This document shows, piece after piece, positions 22,346 through 33,813 of a DNA stretch of 64,000 bases. Every line of letters begins with the position of its first letter. Within the stretch, counting starts at the first letter, position 1. The translations under genes and the position numbers were made by a program. Origin of the DNA: Mortierella alpina (lineage: Eukaryota; Mortierellomycota; Mortierellomycetes; Mortierellales; Mortierellaceae); the NCBI GenBank assembly GCA_029449245.1, contig JANATF010000007.1, forward strand, positions 1,488,001-1,552,000, in the 5' to 3' direction. Below the pieces are notes generated by a model. It was not told where the DNA came from and ran no database searches. It saw only the letters and a program-made list of their open reading frames with translations.

Positions 22346-22766
22346 GTAACCATTTACTACTACTAGTCATAGTCATAATCACTACCAGATAGCACCTTCT
22401 TTTCTTTGAAATGAACGTTTTTGGGTAACTATCTGCCTCAAAGCAAATGCGCAAGGAACTAGAGCAACGACCACAGTGGCACTACTGGTCATCACACATG
22501 GTGTTCGCAAAGTCTCAATCAGGTCCTGCGCAAACGCTAGGCGGACAATTTGCGTATCGATTACAACAGCTAAAGCCAGACGCACTACCACACTATGCAT
22601 CTTTTTGAAGTTTCGCGGCGAACGCGACGCGAAGTACGTGGGTGACGGGTGGCTTGGCCCATTGTCTGCGACGACCTTTTTTTGTGTGCACGCGTTGGTC
22701 ATGCAAGAGCGACTCTCTCTTCCTCTCTTGAATTGCATCTCTGCTTCACAAGGGCGACTTCAAGAC
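22242..22766. other. Short intergenic: ATPase 3' flank and GCP3 leader
   Basis: It holds a CAT microsatellite at 22312-22345 in the probable ATPase 3' UTR. I see no other gene. Confidence 0.6.
22312..22345 (+). repeat. (CAT)n microsatellite, about 11 units
   Basis: An uninterrupted CAT repeat lies about 70 nt after the ATPase stop codon. Confidence 0.95.
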
Positions 22767-25700
22767 ATGGACAGTTCCGAACAGGTTGCGCAAGCCGTGG
22801 AGGCGCTCGTCAGACGACTGCTGGTACAGGATGGACAGGACGAGGACAGTCAAATGGACCTGGACATGGAGCCCAACTCCAGCACATCAGCTTCAGCGAG
22901 AGCCAAAGCGGACCATGACACAAGGGTACAAGTCGCGCAGGAGTACTGTCTACGCATCCTGGGGAGGTACGCTCTCACTACTGGAACTTGCTCCACAACA
23001 CTGACGAAACAAACTCTGGAGGAATTATATTCAAACATACTGAGGCTGATTTTTATATCCGACAAAGTCGTTTAGCCCCGTCGCTCGTTTCTGACGATGT
23101 TCACATCTCGGATCTCATCAAGAAGAAACGTAAGAGGGAAAGCGGGCGCGAGGATTGTCACATTATTGCGAGGCGAGTTTTGATGGGGATGGAGACCAAC
23201 CCTCGATGCTCTTTTTGGGATTCATGTTGATAGTCATGCGCGACGACCCTTCGTCGGCCAAAGCCATCCGATTCTCTCACCTTTATACCAAACTGTCGAC
23301 CTGTGTAAGTCTCCCGCCTCGATATGATACCGTCAATAAGCCGCTCTTCAAACAACTGAATCAGAATGGATCCGTATAACCCAGTTGTCTAACTATACCT
23401 TGGTGCACGAACGTAGTCCGTCCTGACCAAGAAATGGTCCATCCTATACTTTTTACTGGCCCTCAGCGACCAATCATCAACAGCAGGAAAGGATGGGCGT
23501 ACGAACAACAAACCCTTGTCCTTTCTCGGCCTTCATAATCTGGAAACTACAAATGCACGGGAGCCATCTCGAACCAGTCTGGCGGACACAGGAGCCACTT
23601 CTCGAGCCCGCAACGAACCTATGCAAGCGTCCTCCATGTCAAAGTCCCGAGAGGCGGCGCACGAAACACAAGGGAATTATCTCAACAGGAGCTCTGAAGG
23701 CAATGAGGTGGAGGAGTCTGCTCTACTCCGGGATTTGATTTTTGTCTTTCAGGGAATCGACGGAAAAATGATCAAGTTCGGAGCCGAGTCAGGAACGTGC
23801 TCTATTGATCCTTCAGTAGGTGCCTCTTGCTTTCTGAATGGTCAGATAGAGTGCATGGATTATCATGGACGTCGAGACTTTAACTAATAGCACAACACCC
23901 TCCCCACAATCAGTTTAATATTTCAGTTTCTACCAGGAGCCTTGTGGATCGATTGACCGAGCTTGGCTGGTTGTACAAAAAGATCAATCTTTACGTGCAA
24001 ACAACGCTCAAGGAAGGAACGGCGGGTCTCGTTGGCCAGGTAGGAATTTGGGCAAGGAAGGCGCTGCAGATTTCCTTTAACTGAAGCATATGCTCTTTGA
24101 CCAACTCTCGCTGACGCCTGTTACACGACATCTCCTTGTGAACAGAGCTTTTGTTCAGCTCTTCAGCATGAGCTGGTCGATTACTTTCGCCTCATTGCGG
24201 TTCTAGAAGCCCACATTTCAAAAGACACCGATGTTGATGGCAGGAAAGGATTGACCCTCAAGCGACTCTTAGTCTGGACTCAGGATTCTTTGCAGCGGCT
24301 ACGACTCATGTCCGTTTTGGTGGAATGCTGCCACAACCTTCAAGGAGGTGCCCTTGTATCGATGGTCCACGACTATACCCAGCACGGTGATCCTCTTATC
24401 CAGCAATTCATCCATCACATGCTGGAGCGGATATCAGCACCATTCTATGTTATGCTCCAACGCTGGATTTATGAAGGCGAACTCGAAGACCCAAGAACAG
24501 AGTTTTTTATCGCTCATAACCCTGAGGTTGAGGAAGAGGATATGTGGCAGAACAAGTACTTCATTCGCAAAGAGATGCTCCCAGCGTTCATCGGGATGCC
24601 TCTGGCCAAAAAGGTATGCTTGCGATATATTCTCGGAACGACTTGCTAATTTGCGCTTACGAGCTGCAAGATCTGTCTCTGTACAGATACTAAACAATCC
24701 TTCGGATCGCTGTGCTACATCGATTGATTCGCAACAGATCCTTTCGATAGGAAAGTCGCTCAACTTCCTGAGGCATAAATGTGATGACTCCAGCTGGCTT
24801 CATGACAGCCACGGCGTGGGAAAGGGTAAGTCGTCACACACAAGTGATTACGTCTTCTGTAGCAATGCTATGCAATTGTAATCGTTTGTATGCATCCGAG
24901 CCCAACTGCCTCATCTTAAGGCTAACGCATGCATGTCTCTCTGATAAATAGCATTGAAATACGGTGATATCGCAGAGCTAGAAGGATCCATTGATGCAGC
25001 ATATATTGGTACAAGTCAGAGGCTGCTCCATTTGCTGTCAACCAAGTTCAAGTTGGTTGATCATCTGACGGCTATCAAGCGATATATTCTGCTTGGACAA
25101 GGTGATTTTATCCAGCATTTGATGGAGTCCTTGGGGTGAGTGTCAGGCAATTGGACTCTGTCCTCATTTACCTTATTTCTTACCATGCATGTTCAGCAGT
25201 ACAGTGTTCCCAAAAACTCTCATGGCATGACATACTCTAATCGGCGCCCAATTGTCTCTTTGTTTCATTAGGCTTAACCTTTCTCAGCCAGCGAATACAC
25301 TTTTTCGGCATAATCTCACTGGAACATTGGAGGCGGCGATCAGGAGTTCGAATGCACAATACGACGACCCCGACATCCTGCGCCGACTGGACGTTCGCTT
25401 GCTGGAAATATCACCGGGAGACAGTGGTTGGGATGTCTTCTCCCTAGACTACCATGTGGACTCGCCCATCAACACAATCCTTACGCCAGTAGCGATGCAT
25501 CAGTACCTCAAGATGTTCAACTTTTTGTGGCGCCTCAAACGTGTCGAGTATGCCCTCTCTTCTGCATGGCGACGCCAAACGACAAGTGCCAGGGCGATCC
25601 GACCTATACTTGGTAAGCATTTCCTAGCCCATCTGTTTATATTGCTACTGGCGTGCTTTGCCTACTTTGGTCTCAATGGCAGGAGTGGACGTGAGCTCTT

Positions 25701-26750
25701 TTTTACCGTCGCTGTATTGGGTGGATCGGAGTAAGATCATCCCATGGAGTCTGGCCCAAGAATTGGTTCTTGCAGTTATTGCTCATTCAGTCCCAACCAA
25801 CTTTGATGAGGTTATTATTCTCATCATCCTAAAGCTGGGAAGACGAGGCATCGAGAGGAAAGGGATCTAGTGGACCAAAAAAGATACAGATGCACAAAGT
25901 GACGAGCTCGGGTCCCAGTGCGGGCGGAGATGAGAAATTTTGCTAATGATGTTTAAAGTAGAGAGTGAGAAATATTTTATTTTTCACTCCTAGACAACCT
26001 TGCATTCGTTTCAGTCACTGACCCTTCCCTCTTGGCGCGACTGCTGCCAATCATGAATTTCCTCGTTCTGCTCATATAGAATTGGTCCCGGAGCTCCATC
26101 ATTGCCGGATAGTGTGCAGCGAGATGATCCACTTTGTGTACCAACTTCAATACTACATCCTCTTTGAGGTCCTGGAGTGTTCATGGGATGAGCTCTTAAA
26201 GGCTATCGAGAATAACACCTCGGATCTCGACTCATTGATTGACGCGCATTCGAAATATCTGCGCGACGTCACTTCCAAGGGCTTGCTGTCAGCATCGCAT
26301 GATACAAACATGATGCCGCGACTGCTGGAACTTTTGGCAACCATTCTAGACTACAAAGTCGCGCAGGACAACCTATACAACTATGCGATGGCCGAGATTG
26401 AGCGACGGGAACGACTTGCGCAGACTGCGGACAGGAGGACACGGCACGGACAGTGGGGTCTGACGGATGAGGACGAGACACTGGACAGGATCCCAGAAGA
26501 ACAATTCGAGGAACTGGTGCCGTCATTGCTCAGGACTTTGAGCGAATACTCGATGCAGTTTAAGCGCGAGCTCTCGGAGTTGTTGATCACGCTCTCTGCG
26601 GATGGGGATTCGGACCTGCGGTTCTTAAGTTTCCGACTGGACTTTAATGAGTTTTACCTTGGATCGATGAAGAATGGGACGACACCATTGACCGCTGCGG
26701 CTACGGTGGGCAGTGTCAGAAGGCCGTCTTTGATAAACTCTTCGCGGTAG
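22767..26750 (+). CDS. GCP3: Gamma-tubulin complex component 3 (GCP3/Spc98)
   Basis: GCP3 pairs with GCP2 and binds gamma-tubulin in the microtubule-nucleating complex at spindle poles. Ten exons give about 866 aa: 22767-22966, 23068-23129, 23234-23304, 23417-23819, 23927-24039, 24146-24613, 24738-24825, 24952-25135, 25272-25612 and 26080-26750. Family signatures in order: RILGSRLAPS near the N-terminus, LIFVFQGIDGK, LGWLYKKI, LKRLLVWT, RWIYEGELEDP, ILSIGKSLNFL, LLGQGDFIQHLMESLG, FRHNLTGTLEAAIRSSNAQ, RRLDVRLLEISPGDSGWDVF and FEVLECSWDEL, ending in RFLSFRLDFNEFY. Together these are the GRIP1 and GRIP2 regions. The exon 4 donor (GTGCCT) is chosen for frame. For exon 7, an in-frame acceptor 51 nt upstream (24687) would insert 17 codons; 24738 fits the family better. 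The last intron is long (467 nt). Confidence 0.93.
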
Positions 26751-27337
26751 AGTCAACGAGCTGAAGATGAGTGTCTCCAAAAGGACGGGGCGTCCTGTAC
26801 TGTACCATAAGTAATGCAATCTGATAAAGTACCCTTTAGATTTCTCAGTTTTTTGGATCGACATGTAATAGTCTACAGTACCAGTCTTTATGCAATGTCG
26901 GGGCAGATTGCACATGCAGTATCGAGCGAAGCGGACTTTTGCAGTTCTTTTTCTTGTCCGCAAGATTCAATCATGGCCCCATTGCTCAAGATTGGCGCAT
27001 GTGGCCAGTTGAATAGTGATCCGCTTAGTCTGGGTGTCTTTCTGATATATTTTTTTCCCTTCTTGAAGCTGTCCTACATTGAGAGCAGATTCCCTAGGCC
27101 CTTACGAAAGCCATACATTGCGCCTCGTAGGCGGGACGACTTAACTGCACTGATACGTACAGGAAGTACCCACACGCTGTTGAGCTATCCCTGTAGCCCA
27201 GCTCAGATTCGTGCGGCATGTGCCCTTTATCATTCAATACTTAGACACACTTTCGCTCAGAAGCGCGACCTGTGACAACAGGGAGGGTCAATATTTGATT
27301 CTCCGTAGGTCATTTTTGGTGCCAAGTAACGCCTACA

Positions 27338-27510
27338 GTCAAACTTCTGGTTTTGCATTCCATCAAAATGAATAACTGCCCGTTCTGCATACAAAAGTGT
27401 GGACCCACGTCGCTCTAAACCCCTACGAGGTCACTTCTCAATACGAATATTCTTTCATATTGCATACAACTCGGGTTGGTCTCACGGGGATGCAAAACCA
27501 GAAGTTTGAC
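27338..27510. repeat. Inverted repeat: 21-bp arms, 131-nt spacer
   Basis: The left arm 27338-27358 (GTCAAACTTCTGGTTTTGCAT) is the exact reverse complement of the right arm 27490-27510. One mismatch past the inner end, two further bases also pair. The element totals 173 bp and ends about 60 nt before the TATA box of the next gene. No clear target-site duplication is visible. It could be a MITE-like or foldback insertion, or a regulatory hairpin. Confidence 0.85.
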
Positions 27511-27569
27511 TATGTACGAGGAATGCGTCATGTTAAAGGTTATGTAGTAGGTGAGAACAAGGCAGCGAC

Positions 27570-27577
27570 TATAAAAG
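27570..27577 (+). promoter_or_regulatory. TATA box of the CoA-transferase gene
   Basis: TATAAAAG lies 154 nt before the start codon at 27724, followed by a pyrimidine-rich leader. Confidence 0.6.
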
Positions 27578-27723
27578 GGCTTCTCAATAGTATGGCATTC
27601 TTCCATCTCATCGCGTTTTTTCTCTCATCCTTCTCATTCCTCTTGCTTCGCCTCTCAACACCCGAACCCATTCCACTCCTCCATTGCTTCCTGGTGCCTT
27701 CTTGAGATTTTCCTCTCTTGACT

Positions 27724-29821
27724 ATGGCATCGACTCAGTCACGTCGGCTTTCGACTCTATTTAGAGCACGGTCCTCGAACTGGTCTCTGGGGCATGCAAT
27801 TCCTACCTGTAGAACTACCGCTGCCTCTATTGTGGCCAAGCAGACGGTGGTACGAAAACCATTGGACGTGAAGAATACAGCGCGCGTCTTTTCGGTCTGC
27901 AGTAGAAATTTTGATCACCAGAGACGCGAGACCAACACGCTAGAGTCACTGCTCTCGTCGAGCCAAAACGTGCAAGTAGAGAAGGATAATGACTCTACGG
28001 TGCCTGAACCTGGTCCGTTGCATGGGATCCGGGTCTTGGACTTGACGCGCGTCCTCGGTAAGAAAATGAAGAAAGAAGAGTATTGCTCTCCCCCTCTCAT
28101 GGCAATTCGCAGGTTGAACTTCTAGGAGATACTGAGTGACAGAGTGGACGGCGTACGAAAAGTCATATACTAGCGCGGGGTAAAGAAAGAGTGGGCGTTA
28201 AAGTACAAAAGAAAAGACCATGGACCCCGCGAGATAACTCCGAACATTCACACGCTTACTAACGAGCATCACACTCCTCCGTGTCACTTTCGATGGTCTT
28301 CCTGAATTAAATATTCTCTAGCGGGTCCTTACTGCACGCAGCTGCTTGGTGATCTCGGGTAAGTTAGTGACGCGCGCCTCGGTGCTCATGGCAAAAGTCC
28401 TTCATGGATTTGGTTATCAACAGAAGTGAGACAAATAAGGTTTGAAAGCTAACGATTGGTGCATCGCGTAAAAAAAAAAATCCCATAGCGCTGAGGTGAT
28501 CAAAATTGAAAACCCAAAAGGCGGTGACGATACGCGCGCCTGGGGTCCACCATTCGCCAAGAACCTTGATGACACAGAGACCGAGAGCGCCTATTTCTTG
28601 AGCGTCAACAGGAACAAAAAGTCGATCACTGTAAATATCCGCTCAGAGGCTGGCAAGCAACTGATCCATGACTTGGTGAGGAAAGTGGATGTCCTCGTTG
28701 AAAACTATGTTCCTGGAAAGTTGAAAGAGATGGGACTTGGGTTCGAGGAGCTGAGCGCCATCAATCCTAGACTTGTCTACGCTTCCATCACAGGTAGGTC
28801 GGTGTGCGTTTTTGTATCAGAACTACTTCTAGAACAGGTCTTTCTATCCATGCAATTATGTGGTCTAAGTACTTTTGTTTTCAATGACCGTTTGATAACA
28901 CGCCGTCTGGGCGACTAGGTTACGGACAGACAGGGCCATACGCCAACAGACCAGGCTACGACGTCATGATTGAAGCCGAGGCCGGACTGATGTACATTAC
29001 AGGAGAAGAGAACGGACCTCCAGTCAAGGTTGGAGTCGCTGTCACTGGTAAAGACCTATTGTCCAATATCATATCGTCCATTTCATACCTGGTAGCTAGT
29101 GTCGATGTAAAGCTCACTAATCCTCATAACTATAGATCTCACAACGGGGCTTTACGCCCATGCAGGCATTCTGGCTGCTCTGTTTGCCCGTAATCGCACC
29201 GGCCTCGGCCAACATGTCGACTGTTCTCTGCTCGAATCTCAAGTGGCGACATTAGCCAACATTTGCAGCTCATACTTGATCGCCGGCAAAGAAGCAAAGC
29301 GCATGGGTACAGCACACCCGTCTATCGTGCCTTACCAGGTCCTTCAAACACGAGACTCGCATATCATGATAGGAGCCGGCAATGATGGACAGTTCAGAAC
29401 GCTGTGCAAAGTCATGCAGCTTGATTCCTTGGCAGACAACCCACTGTACAAGACTAATCGTGAACGCGTCGCCAATCGAGACAACCTCATCCAGATCCTC
29501 ACCAATCGACTCAAGTCCGAAAACAACGCGTTTTGGCTGCGCGCTCTTGAGGGTAAAGGCGTGCCGTTTGCGCCTATCAACAACATCGAACAGACGTTCA
29601 AACATCCACAGGTCCTGGCACGAGGTATGATTCAGGAGATTGAGCACCCAAAGGCGGGTAAGATCAAGGTGGCAGGGACGCCTGTGAAATACTCGCACAC
29701 AAAGCCAAGTATTCGGACACCACCGCCATTACTGGGCCAGCATACAGACGAGGTTTTGAAGGGGATCCTAGAGTATGACGAGGTCAAGATCAAGTCGTTG
29801 AAGGAATCGCAATCGATTTGA
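27724..29821 (+). CDS. Mitochondrial class III CoA-transferase (CaiB/BaiF, succinyl-CoA:glutarate CoA-transferase type)
   Basis: It moves CoA between dicarboxylic acids; SUGCT-type members make glutaryl-CoA using succinyl-CoA or related donors. Five exons join in phase to 496 aa: 27724-28057, 28322-28358, 28489-28793, 28919-29047 and 29136-29821. Residues 1 to about 50 are Arg/Ser-rich with almost no acidic residues, as in mitochondrial presequences. The family core starts at about 98 ([20 protein letters not shown]), then [33 protein letters not shown], and the catalytic Asp at about 269 in [11 protein letters not shown], whose codon is split by an intron. The C-terminal part contains [12 protein letters not shown] and [11 protein letters not shown]. 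Substrate choice within the family cannot be read from sequence alone. Exon 2 is only 37 nt but encodes conserved residues. Confidence 0.9.
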
Positions 29822-30156
29822 GCAAGAGAAATAATACAGATTATAGAGTTCTGTGCTCATGTAAGCGACATCTGCACAGCACATCCCCACGGCAGTTCGG
29901 TATTTAGACCACTTATTGGATCTTCTCGGCAGGGCAGCGGGGGTTTTTTTTGTGGATATTGCTGACCAGCAGCTCATAGCCATGTTTTTTTTTATTCGAG
30001 TTTTTCTTTTCAGTCGGTCGGGTGTGGAAGTTACGTACATACAAGGCGACACCTGGTGAAGAAAACACTTTTCTTTGCCATTACCGGTCTAAAGAGGGTA
30101 CAAGGTGTGTGAAAGAGGGATGTGGTATAGCATGGACCCCGGTCTAAGTTTTTTTT
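29822..30156. other. Convergent 3' flanks
   Basis: This is 335 nt between the CoA-transferase (+) and the first LPMO-like gene (-), with T and A runs and no gene. It probably holds both polyadenylation regions. Confidence 0.6.
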
Positions 30157-30846
30157 TTACTTGATCTTGGGAACATTGATGGTAACGCTCTTGCGTTTGG
30201 AAAAGTGCTCACGGCCATCCTTGTCACCGGCATTGGGGAACTCGGGAATGTACACGCTCTTGCCGTAATTGGCAATCAAAGGAGCAACACCCTTCAGTTG
30301 ACCACCGTTTTTGCCCTTGATCTTGATATCAGCGCAGTTGCTGTAAAGCTCACGGTTGCCGATGGCGTTGTTCCAGAGCCACTGGAAGATAACCCTGTTG
30401 CCCGAAGGTGCGTTCTTGGGAATCTGAACGTTCACAGAGTAAGGAGCACCGCCCTTGGCACCGCGGAGACAGTCGCGGATGACGGTCTTGATGACGATCC
30501 AGGTCTTGCCGTTGTCGTACGAGAGGGCCCACTGGCAATGACCACCACCATGGCTGGCACCGACAGAGTACTCCGTTTTGATGGTCTGGCCTGCACTGTA
30601 GGTGGGCGCACTGGTAGCACGAACTGTGCGTTTGCAGAGGGGCTGGTCCTTTCTGCCGTAAACGCCGATGGGCGAGTTGATGTTGTAGTCGAACGACTGG
30701 CCCTTAGGAGGGGCGGGGCAGCCCTTGAAGCTACCGTAGCGCGGGCAGGGCTTGCTGAGACCGCAGTGGGCCTCTGCAGAGGGGGAGACAGCGAGAAGGG
30801 TGACGCAGGCTGCAACCGCAGCAAGGATGGAGGATTTAAAGATCAT
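30157..30846 (-). CDS. Secreted AA11-like histidine-brace protein (LPMO-like), copy A
   Basis: This intronless gene of 229 aa is probably a copper lytic polysaccharide monooxygenase or relative, cleaving chitin-type or other wall polysaccharide outside the cell. A signal peptide (1-26, ending PSAEA) places His27 at the mature N-terminus, as a copper histidine brace needs. The second brace candidate is His99 in SHGGGHCQWALSYD. Tyr168 in GNRELYSNCAD is the likely axial Tyr. The HGGG-C and NRE-Y-NCA motifs are those of AA11-type LPMOs, with six or more Cys for disulphides (28, 34, 43, 71, 104, 126, 171). The C-terminus is short (KSVTINVPKIK) with no binding module or GPI signal. It is a paralogue of the genes at 33814 and 35267. 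AA11 membership is by motif only. Confidence 0.85.
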   Translation of the reverse strand: MIFKSSILAAVAACVTLLAVSPSAEAHCGLSKPCPRYGSFKGCPAPPKGQSFDYNINSPIGVYGRKDQPLCKRTVRATSAPTYSAGQTIKTEYSVGASHGGGHCQWALSYDNGKTWIVIKTVIRDCLRGAKGGAPYSVNVQIPKNAPSGNRVIFQWLWNNAIGNRELYSNCADIKIKGKNGGQLKGVAPLIANYGKSVYIPEFPNAGDKDGREHFSKRKSVTINVPKIK

Positions 30847-30995
30847 GTTTGTGATGTTCTATGAGGGCAAAAGGACGATGAAAAGGAGGGGGTTCGTAAC
30901 GAGAATGAGGAAAGGCGGTTGTGTTTAACCGTGAGTGAGGGGGTTTGACTGATGGTGGGGAAGACAAGGCGTATATTTGACACTTGGCCAGGGGG

Positions 30996-31003
30996 TTTAA
31001 ATA
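30996..31003 (-). promoter_or_regulatory. TATA-like element of LPMO-like copy A
   Basis: Reads TATTTAAA on the minus strand, 150 nt upstream of the ATG at 30846. Confidence 0.4.
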
Positions 31004-32382
31004 GTGCCTGGCGAGATCAGTCGTGAAGGCGCGAAAATAGGAGCCTTGATCACAAATTGGCGCAATGCGGGGCAAGCGATGTTCTTCATTGGAATGAATC
31101 CGCCCTCCCCGCTGCTCTCTCTCTCCTGGGGTAAGAACCAGTGTTTGTTTTTTCTTTCTATCTAGACTTGAGGAACATGGGTTCGGCTCTCATCCTCCAA
31201 CGGTTCACCTGGTTTCCATGATAAAAACTCTTTTCTTCCCTTACACAGTACTGGCGTCGGCGGTGAAGATTGCTCTCAGCCTGACTTTCCTTTCCACAAA
31301 AGAACATTTCTGGAAGACACCCTATTCTTTTCACCCACTTTTCTAAAAAAGAAAAGTCAGAGAAGTGGTGCGCCGAAGAGAGAGTCGCGCGTCATTTCAA
31401 CATGTGGACATGGCGCCAGGGCATCGTGCCTTTTATATTCCACGCCAGGACCGTGACATTAAAATTCATTGGGCGTTTGGAGGAAGGCAATTGGGATCAA
31501 CATGGCAAGAGGAGAAATAAGCACCAAGGCCGGATGATTTTTTTTCAAGGTACCTCCGAGAGGGAGATTGCGATGCATTATCTGTGTTCCACAAATGAAT
31601 AGCTAATAAGTGAGCCGAACCCTAATGACCCACTGCAAGACCACACTAATTGTGCCCGAATTCACAACGCAGGCCAAGTCCGTGCCCAGTCTAGCCGGGT
31701 ACATGTACGGGATCACGATCGGCGAGCCTGCATAACGTCGCCCGGGCCCCGCTCATTTTTAACAGAAGGAACAAAGTTCCTGTCAGTCCTGATCAATTTG
31801 GGTCCAAGACGGTAAGGCAGCAGGGTGAATGCACGATGATCGATCATACACGATGAGGGGATCTTTCATTTATCGCATATGAGGCACTCACCGCTGATAC
31901 ATTACGAGCAGTCGGCAACATTGCCTTTCTTTTTCTCCTCAGCTCCCATTCACGAGAGAAGTAAGGAAGAGAGTGCAGAGTGCAACTTTTTCAACCCAAT
32001 TTTATGTTTGATTGCAATTGAACTCAAAAAGGATGATATGGGTCGATGAAGGCCTCAACATTGCCTTCCTTATTATACAAGCTATACAATGATACGCCAC
32101 TTCGGCCGTTGCCGCCCGCAGAACAATCAAGGGCTTCTTTTGCTCATTATCGTCTGTCGCGAGTTTTCTACGCAACGCCATCACGCTTGGAGAAAACGCA
32201 AAGATCATAGAAAATTTGGCGTTTTTATTTCATACTCAGTGTTTCTCAAATGTTCAAAAGGTCCACCCTCCCCAACTTTGGTCTCGGAGATGTACATATA
32301 CGTGCAACCATGTAGCCGGCGATCTCATACAACGATATTGTGCTAATATCATTACCATAGAGGCATATACCTTCTGTAACGC

Positions 32383-32622
32383 TTGCGCGAACCTTTAGCA
32401 AATGAAGTTCAAATCACCTGCAGGTTTAGACTAGACACGTATCCAACACGCGACGGCCTTCGGCGCTTACTTGGAGTCGAGTATCAATCAGACAAAGAAC
32501 GTCTACCAGACGCGGTACATCAACTCATCTACAACTATCACACCAAACGTAAACATGTAAAAACCGTGGACCAAAGCTCTTCATTCGTCTTCTACACCAG
32601 TTCTCGGTTTACGAATCACTGA
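32383..32622 (+). other. Unassigned coding-like ORF (possible relic)
   Basis: This is a 79-codon frame whose middle reads like real protein (RFRLDTYPTRDGLRRLLGVE, then DAVHQLIYNYHTK), preceded by CACCTGCAG, a good splice acceptor. There is no recognised family, promoter or partner exon. It ends head-to-head with the minus-strand frame at 32616-32960. It may be a fragment of a decayed gene or mobile element. Confidence 0.25.
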
Positions 32623-32960
32623 CTTTGAGTCATGAGCTGTTCATGTAAACGACGACCTGCAAGATTGCTATCACGGTCTGAAGCGACAGTCACTACGATC
32701 GCTGGAGTATTGAGAGCAAATGGAAGTTTCTCCTTATAGGCCTTCAGATCGATGAGGTGGAGATGTACATGTACATGTATATACATTTCCTGTCGTACGC
32801 CTATCGTTGAGAGCTCTTCGTAGAAGTTGAAGGAGGATCTTTTTCGCGACTGGGTGTGATGGGAGAGTGTATACTCTACGAGGGTACGACGAAGAAATGG
32901 CATGTGCATGTGGACTAGATATGCAGTACGTGTTAATGTTTTACTGATGATATGTACCAC
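32616..32960 (-). pseudogene. Possible fragment of an NYN/PIN-like protein
   Basis: A 114-codon frame. Its last 75 residues look coding: FYEELSTIGV, then LIDLKAYKEKLPFALNTPAI, VVTVASDRDSNLAGRRLHEQL and stop. The order Gly-Val, Asp, then Pro-x5-(T/S)-x-(A/G)-SDRD recalls the end of NYN ribonuclease domains of fungi, where a conserved SGDRDF/ASDRDF motif lies. The upstream part (dinucleotide-like HVHVHLHL and no N-terminal half) argues against an intact gene. The family link is a guess from one motif. Confidence 0.22.
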
Positions 32961-33647
32961 TGTTGTATCCCCTTGACCAGCTTTTGAAGGACAGAAGAGC
33001 GGGACGGTCCGTTAGGCAGGACACGATATTGCACAAACAAAACAGCAGTGAATTATGGTTCAATGTGTTCCGTACAAGGGGTTGACACTAGGCTGTTTGG
33101 ACTTCGATCATGCGTTGGAACGATGTAAGGGCGGACACTGCAGCCTGCAGGGCACGACGCGGGCTAATACAGTACCCACACCGGCGATTATTGCAATTAA
33201 GTGGGGGTTTAAAAGGAAAACAAGGGAGGACGTGACTCCCACGCCCTCCGCCTGCGTGTCCGGCTTGAGCAAGTTGTCTAGGTAAATGAACAATGAGCTC
33301 CAGTGTTTCAGCACCTGAAGATCGCGATTAACAGCGCTATAGTGCCTCCAGGAAAGAAGCTAGTTAGCTTCCGCAACAATCCCAGTTCGAGTGTCCACTT
33401 TTTCAAAGTCGGCCTTTCGATGGGAACTAGGCGTTATTAGTCTCGGTGAGCTTTGAACCCAAAGCGTTGTTCCTTCCCTGTTTACTTGTTTTGTACCGTG
33501 ATTACCGTATTATGCAATAACATCGTGCTTGGAGAGATATAGTGGTCAGGGCAATGCAAGCAAAAACGCGCTCCCGGTCCTCAAGGGAAAGACTTCGAAC
33601 AACAATCTACATAACCATCGCCGATGCAACAGGTGCCGGATTTTTCA

Positions 33648-33655
33648 TATAAATA
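33648..33655 (+). promoter_or_regulatory. TATA box of LPMO-like copy B
   Basis: TATAAATA lies 166 nt before the ATG at 33814, followed by a C/T/A-rich leader. Confidence 0.6.
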
Positions 33656-33813
33656 CAACCTCACGTCGCTAGTTTTTAGTTCCTCATCACACTCTAGGAT
33701 CTCCTTCCCATTAGCGCAACTGACCCTCTCCAACAACGCTCATCCACAACACCTCCAATCTCATTCACACCTCCACCCATTCTCACACGCCTCCTCACGT
33801 ACAATACAGAAAA

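Larger units (their letters stand above)
26751..27723. promoter_or_regulatory. Intergenic with fold-back repeat and CoA-transferase promoter
   Basis: No gene is supported. It contains a perfect 21-bp inverted repeat (27338-27358 / 27490-27510) and a TATA box at 27570. A C/T-rich leader follows. Confidence 0.55.
30847..33813. promoter_or_regulatory. Divergent 3-kb intergenic region between LPMO-like copies A and B
   Basis: It carries the TATA-like element of copy A (30996) and the TATA box of copy B (33648). Between them, two open frames of protein-like composition converge near 32620 (see 32383-32622 and 32616-32960). The remainder shows no gene. Such a long divergent region could hold shared regulatory sites. 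Confidence 0.5.

Noticed and set aside
24687-24737. Extra 17-codon start of GCP3 exon 7
   Set aside because: In frame, but the family continues directly into the ILSIGKS block; kept only as an alternative-splicing note.
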